Below are positions 58,347 through 64,000 of a stretch of 64,000 bases of DNA, one piece after another (position 1 is the first letter of the stretch; each line of letters opens with the position of its first letter). The translations under genes were made by a program, and so were the position numbers. The stretch covers positions 620,001 through 684,000 of the forward strand of contig JABYQU010000003.1 in the NCBI GenBank assembly GCA_022264855.1. The letters are read 5' to 3'. The notes beneath the pieces are model-generated. The model was not told the origin of the DNA. It did no database searches and worked only from the letters and a program-made list of their open reading frames with translations. This stretch comes from Lenzites betulinus (taxonomy: Eukaryota; Basidiomycota; Agaricomycetes; Polyporales; Polyporaceae).

Positions 58347-61300
58347 TCAGAGGTCCTCGTAGTCGTCCTCCGGCCGCAGCTCCTGCAAGCTCTGCACCAC
58401 CTCCCTCAGCTCCGCCTCCACAAACTGCGCCGCCTCCTTCGCCACCACCAGCTTCTTCTCGAGCTCGTCCGCGCTCATCAGGCGCTGCTTGCCGTCCGCG
58501 CCCGTCACGAGCCCGATCTGGTCGAACCGGTGCAGCGTGTTGCCCAGGCGCGGGAGCGACCCGTGCGGGTCCCAGCCGTTGTCGTTGAACGAGAGGATCG
58601 CGCGGACCGCGGCGGTGTTGATGTCGCGGTGGAGCTCCTCAAGTTTGGACAGCTGCACCTCCATCCAGCGCGCGCGCCGCTCGAGCGCGAGCGTGAGTGC
58701 TTGGACCTCGGTCTCCTTGTCCTGCCCGTTCTGGTCGTCTCCGCCGTCGTCCAGGAAGTCGTCTCCTTTCAGCATATCCCGCAGGACGCCATCAAAGGAA
58801 GAGCTGTCGTCCCATGTGGTGCGAGGAAGCAGGCGGAGGAGATCAGAAATAGTCTGGGTCAGGGTCTCGAGAAGCTGCTGGAATGACGAGACGGCGTTAT
58901 CGATAGATGTAGAGGGCATGTTGTTGGCGAAAGAACCACCGCCAACAGACAAGGCTGAGAGAGCGTGCACCAGCGGACCGTACTCCAAGGGTACCTTGGA
59001 CGCCGGATTGATTTTTTGGGGATCGAATATCGAGTGCTTCGACAGGCCGAGCCAGGGGAACTGGACATGCAGCTCCTGGAGCATATCCTGGACGGACATG
59101 GGCTCCACAGGAGGAGACCTGTCGACGGAATGAGCGCGCGAGTTGGTCGGGCTGGTATCGGGGGCACGGGGGTCTGGTAGCTGGGGAGCATCCGACGTAG
59201 CAGCCGACGGGAGAGTAGAAGCAGCATCGGGAGTGTTGTCTTCTCTCGGGATCCGGATCGGCTTCGTCGTAGGCTTGTTTTTCTTCGGCATACGTGCAAG
59301 GATGGGTGCTTGCTCGGCCGGCCCAGATACCGCCGGAGAGCCAGCAGCAGGCTTCGCGTTCTGTACCTTGCGCCCGCTCTTGTCCGCGGAAGCGGCAGCA
59401 GCAGCTGTAACCGGGCTCTGCGTGTTCGCGCTCTTGCTGGCGGCCGCGGCTTGTTTGGCAGCCTTCGCGGCCTTCAACGCCTCAGCCGCGCGTTCCCGCT
59501 CAGCCCGCTCCGCCGCCTCCTTCTCCGCGCGCTCCCTGGCGACCTGCTCCCTCTCCGCACGCTCCTTCGCAGCCTTCACCCGCTCCGCTTTCTCCTTCTC
59601 CGCCTTCTCCTTGGCAGCCCGCTCCTTCTCCGCCTTCAGCGCAGCTTGCTTCTCCTTCTCTGCGGCCTTCTCTTTCGCGAGACGCTCCCGCTCCACAGCA
59701 CGGGCTGCGGCTTTCTCCTGTGTGGCACGCGCCCTCTCAGCCGCACGAACTGCCGCCGCTTCCTTCTTCGCGGCCTTACGCGCGGCTTTCTCTTGCGCAG
59801 CGCTGTCGAGGGCATCCGTGGAGGCCGGGACGGGCTCAGTAGCCTGTGGGGCATCGGAGGGAGCAGGCAGCTCAGCAGGTGCTGACAGCGCAGGGAAGTC
59901 CGAAGAAGACAAGGCAGGGGACTGGGTAGGGGCGGGGGAAGGTGACGGTGACACTGGGAGGCGGAACGAGTAGAACGAGGAACGATGAGAAGTACAAAAC
60001 ACGAGCGAGGGTGGTAGCGAGGGGGAAGAGAGGACCGAACAAGAACAAGTGTAAGTCAGCGTCAACGTACTTGCATAGGCGACCCTGCCGTAGGGTGGGC
60101 TAGACAGACAAACAGGGGGCGGGCATGGACGGAGGGGAGAGGGGGAGGGGGAAAGCGCGCAGGGCCGTTGGCACGTCTTAGATCATGGCCGATGATACAG
60201 TTTCCGCACTGAAAGCACGGCAGCTCGGTACACTGACCTGGGACGCCCACCCCGTGGAGCGAAAGAAACGGGACTCACCATGTGCTGAGCCGCTGGTCTG
60301 CGACACCTCCAAGTTCGTCGAGGGCCCGCTTGCGCCGCCGTACCCAAGATGCGAGAGAGAAGGGCTTCCTATTGACTCCTCGGAGGGAAAGGACAATCCC
60401 GGAGGGGGGCCGAATGGCACCTGGTGGGTACCAAACGCTTCTAGTCCCGATAGCTGAAACCGACCGTTTTGCACGGTCTGTGACATGCTCGGAGACGACA
60501 GCCGCGCAGACATGATAGCGGGATCATTGAAGGCCTGCCCCGAGTTAAACCCAGTCGGATCTGTAGTGAGAGGTACAATGTCATAGACAAGCAAAGGAAA
60601 TCGAGTAGTCAACAACATATTACACGTATACAGCCAGAGGAGTCCTCCTACCCATCGGTCCGTTCCTCGTTCCGTTCGCCCGGTCGCGACTCGACATGAT
60701 CAGCTCCCTCAGCTGCTGCTCGCTGACACCACTGTCGTACGCCGGCTGGAAGCGATTCATCTGCTGCTGTTGCTGGTGATGCGAGTGGTGGTGGTGATGC
60801 TGGTGTTGGTGGTGATGATGATGCTGTTGTTGTTGTTGCTGCTGCTGCTGCCCGAATTGCGGTTGGGCAGCCTGCATCTGCTGAACAAGCGGCGAGCTCG
60901 CCGCGGAATTGTTCTGGTACTGAGCGAACTCGTGGTGTCGAGCCTGGAAAGGCCACTGCTGCGTAGCATGGTTGGGGTACTCGGCGGCGTTGTTGAGATG
61001 AGCAACGTGAGAGAGGCTATCGTGGTTGCTGAGCGGAGATGGTGCATGCAGCGGCGACGAAGCCGAGCCTTGACGGCCTCGTGCGAAGCCAAACCTCGAG
61101 ACCTTGCGCTCCTCTTCCAGGGGTGAAAACTTGCGTGGAGGTGCATCGTCGATCCCATCTCCACCGAATGGGTTGAAGGAACCAGTGTAACTCGAACCCG
61201 TCGACTGGCGTTCCAAAGGCGCGCGCGCCGTCAACGGATCGTAAACACCGCGATGCACCTGTGGGGCCATGCTGAGCCCAGGAGGGGGCATAAGGGGAGC

Positions 61301-63760
61301 TGGCGAGGCCTGCGCAGCTGGACGCAATGTAGGGAATGCATCGAAGAAACCCCCGCTAAACGGTACTGTGGGATCGACGTCAAACTCGGGCAAGCTGAGA
61401 GTTTCTTCGGGGACATCTCCGACAAGCTTGGGGTCAAGGTTGAAGCTGAAGCCGCCGAATTCGGTATCGTTGCCGAGGGACTGCAGCATGCGATCAAAGT
61501 CCGGGAAGGGGCTCTGAACCACTGCAACGCTCGAAGACTCCCGCCGCCGCGCCCGAAGGTCTTCCATGAGAGCTTGAGCTTGCGTAGACATCTGGTATGA
61601 CGACGACGCAGGCTGCATGGGAATCTGGGGTGACAACGCAGCTTCGGAGGTACCCGTGGAAGACGGCGGAGGCAGACCGGGGGGAGCTGCGAGGCCCGGC
61701 GGGACCACAGGAGAAAGACCAGGTGGCACAGCGGGGAGACCTGGAGGCGCAGCAGGAATCTCCTTCGGTGGTGCTGGGGGTGGCGACTGGGGAGATGCGA
61801 CCTCCGGAGCAGCAGAACTGACATCTGAATCGACTGCAACCGACGACGTTGGTGATCTTGGAGGTGGTGGCGGAGGCGGGGCCTCTTTGACTTTCGTCTG
61901 ACGCGTGGAAGCAGGCGTGACAGGCCGGTTTGGAAGGTGTCCAGCAGGAGTGGCAGGGCGAGATGACGACGCTTGTGATGACGTTCTTGGGACACCTTTC
62001 TTACGGATCTCCGTAATTGCAAGGCCAACGGGTGTCGTAGTAGCTGAACCTGATCGCTGCTGCCGAGTTGCGATCCCGATTCGTCGCGTTTGACGCAACG
62101 CCTGGGTGGCCATGCTGGTATTGTGCAAGGCAGTGCTAGCAAGATTGTTGTTCTTGTTGGCCCAAGACGCTGCGCGGGGAAGACCTTGCATAGGCATTAG
62201 CACAGTAGTTGTGCAAAATGTAATGTGAATAGTCACCTTCCGCTTCGTCGCCCTTCTTGATTGTCGTAGTGCGTGAGCGTGTCTCAGTGTCCTTCATGGT
62301 ATGTTTACTGTGCCACCCGTTAGATAGACACCATAACCGTAGAACGCAGTGACGTACAGTGTGGTAAGATCCTCCTTCGTGAAGCAGTCCTTCTCGTCAC
62401 CCCATTCATGAAGGTTCATACAGCTGTTGTCGGTACAGCTGACACTTCGGAGGAATGCCATGCAGTACTTCGTTGTGCCGTAGCTAGCTCGCATGATTTC
62501 TCCACCTCCACCAGGGGATGGAGCTCCATCGACAGCTGCAATCGCCCGGGCAGCATCTTCTCGTCTGTGGTACGTGATGTACAGGCCAATGACGGGCGCC
62601 CGTCCACCAGGGGGCGTACGCTTCACGATCACAATCTTCGATATCTTCCCGTACTGTCCAAAGTACTCATTCGACCGCAGGGTGGGTATGAGCTGCTCGG
62701 ATGTTAGCCCGATCTCAGATCGCACAACGAAGCACATGCATACCTCCTCTTTGGCAAACCGCGGTCCCAGTCCCACGACATATACAACATTACGCTGTAC
62801 AACACGAACATTCGCAAGCTGGCGTCGACCAAGAGCATCTAGCTCTTTACGTTCACGCTCCCTTTGCTTCTTCTGCTGCGTCAAGCGCTTGTGACTAGAA
62901 GCACAAGTATATTGTGAGTATGTGCCCAACACAACGGGACGTAAAACGAGCGGGTGAAGACTCCAGTTGAAACCGAAGATGTGACGCCGCTAGAATTGGG
63001 TGATATAATGGAGAGTCGCGGCAAGTGCCCATGTCGTAAAAATATAGCTTGGGCGTGGCCAGACAGAGTCACGCCGTGCTCAACCATGCCAAAACAGATG
63101 TGGCATGTGTGTTGGCACTCCACTGACGTACCCCCGGCTAAATCTGCAAAGACAAAGATTCCATTTGCAAGACAGAATGGCGCGTCTACCCGGAGGCCTT
63201 ACTCAGCGCCAAACACTCCGGAGCATCCAGGACCTCCAGCAGGTGGCGAAGGATGTGCGCAAGATATTTCCAGGATAACCAAGAAAGACAGCGGGGGCAA
63301 CAGAGATTACTCACTCTTCTGGATTGACCGGCTTGAACTGAACCGCGTCGTCAGTGTACTCCCTCCGACATGCCGGGCAGCGGCTGTTGAGGTTCTCCTT
63401 GATGTGATGCCAGCAGAACTGGCAGACCTACAAATAAGATGTGTTAGCAACTGCCCCCTCCATGAGAAGTCGAACGATGGCTCACTTGGTAGCCGCAAGG
63501 GCATGGCTTGAAGTTGAGATCGGAGATGTCCATCTCCTCGAGACAGAGAGGGCACTCTGCGTCGTCCTGACAAGATTACCCAGCGCAGTCAGCATTTCCG
63601 CGCATACACGCGGCATAGGACATGTACACACCGCCTCGTCGTCGCTCCAGTACGCGTCTTGTACGCCCGCAAGGACGTGAGACTTAGACTGCGGAAGAGC
63701 ATGGGAGGCGTGCAACGCCGGAGCTGGCAGGGGCGAATTGGTATGAATTCGGGAAGCCAT
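58347..63760 (-). CDS. NOT4: CCR4-NOT subunit NOT4, RING E3 ubiquitin ligase
   Basis: Not4 is the ubiquitin ligase of the CCR4-NOT complex and links mRNA deadenylation to quality control of stalled ribosomes. The start MASRIHTNSPLPAPALHASH leads to a C4C4 RING at about residues 50-110: AECPLCLEEMDISDLNFKPC, PCGYQVCQFCWHHI, NSRCPACRREYTDD. A coiled coil follows (QQKKQRERERKELDALGRRQ), then an RRM (VVYVVGLGPRFAKEE, YFGQYGKISKIVIVKR) and a C3H finger (YCMAFLRSVSCTDNSCMNLH). The middle is low-complexity, with Pro-rich blocks (PPPPPPPRSP), DFDRMLQSLGND, and a Gln/His run. After small exons comes SSSDFPALSAP, then about 150 residues of Ala/Lys/Glu helix (EKAEKEKAERVKAAKERAE). The last block is a conserved one found in other mushrooms: VPLEYGPLVHALSALSVGGG, LLETLTQTISDLLRLLPRTT and RRARWMEVQLSKLEELHRDI. 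The stop is at 58347. Well over 1,300 residues, far longer than yeast Not4. I treat it as one gene because frame and splice sites connect across 60062-60285; a two-gene split is the alternative. Confidence 0.82.
60758..60850 (-). repeat. CAG/CAT repeat coding a Gln/His run in NOT4
   Basis: Read on the - strand, this tract encodes about 30 consecutive Gln and His with one Ser. It starts with a run of eight Gln, then mixed His and Gln, then five Gln. On the + strand it appears as CTGCTGTTG and GTGGTGATG units. The tract is likely variable in length between strains. Confidence 0.8.
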
Positions 63761-64000
63761 TGATTATACACGCAGAGCGGACGGCGAGAGCGATGTGTGC
63801 AGGAGATGGGCAGGAGAAAGGGACGAGAGAGAGCGAGGCTTGAGCGGAGGGCGTAAACGCGACAAATCAGGCGCTTGCCGAGTTTTGCGGTGGCACACAA
63901 CAACACAGCCAAACACGGCGTAGACGCTCATCTAGACAAAGAGCATGACACCGCCGCGTGCAAATGAATGCTTTCCGCCTGAATATCCGTGCAGCACCGA

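Noticed and set aside
59143..59973. 276-codon + strand frame rich in Ala, Phe and Ser, like a membrane protein
   Set aside because: It is the antisense of the Ala/Lys/Glu helix of NOT4; the hydrophobic look follows from reading Lys and Glu codons backwards.
60062..60285. A gene boundary splitting NOT4 into two genes
   Set aside because: A small exon (HPTAGSPMQ) with proper donor and acceptor sites joins both halves in frame, and I recall the same C-terminal block in other mushroom NOT4 proteins. It remains open to a cDNA test.

Overview
The window is nuclear DNA of a filamentous basidiomycete, most likely a mushroom-forming Agaricomycete. The genes are densely packed on both strands. They are broken by many introns of about 48-70 nt with GT...AG ends and CT-rich leaders. 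Their products are conserved eukaryotic proteins in basidiomycete-style arrangements, such as a NOT4 with a very long C-terminal extension and a DUF7330 protein. I found no prokaryotic operon, rRNA, tRNA or CRISPR. Gene limits below come from reading exons by eye, matching splice sites to conserved protein frames; internal exon limits are approximate unless a number is given.

Layout. 1-10 kb: a secreted GH88 glycoside hydrolase (-), Mediator subunit MED1 (+) and a tandem pair of BTB/POZ-like paralogues (-). 10.7-25 kb: the dynamin-like GTPase VPS1 (+), a DUF7330 protein (-), the iron-sulfur targeting factor CIA2 (-) head-to-head with the neddylation E3 DCN1 (+), a short-chain dehydrogenase (+) and a TBC1D5-type Rab GAP (+). 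25.3-35.4 kb: a block holding SDHA (+), the splicing factor SPF45 (-) and a JmjC oxygenase (-), bracketed by two inverted copies of an unrecognised gene. The left copy is intact and the right copy is broken. 36.9-47.5 kb: the Swi2/Snf2 ATPase MOT1 (+), a two-module ABM-like barrel protein (-) and a secreted agmatinase-like ureohydrolase (-). 47.5-50 kb: a gene-poor gap with a complete 751-bp non-autonomous DNA transposon carrying terminal inverted repeats and an 8-bp target duplication. 50-64 kb: the ribosome-biogenesis factor LCP5 (+), the deadenylase PAN2 (-), a MYND-finger protein (-) and the CCR4-NOT subunit NOT4 (-).

Most genes are single-copy housekeeping genes of transcription (MED1, MOT1), mRNA turnover (PAN2, NOT4), splicing (SPF45), rRNA processing (LCP5), membrane traffic (VPS1, TBC) and mitochondrial or Fe-S metabolism (SDHA, CIA2). 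They do not form a pathway cluster. I did not find a convincing new multi-gene system. The most unusual features are a 30-nt microexon carrying a catalytic aspartate between two GC-AG introns in the GH88 gene, the inverted duplication around the SDHA block, and the transposon with its repeat-rich ends.
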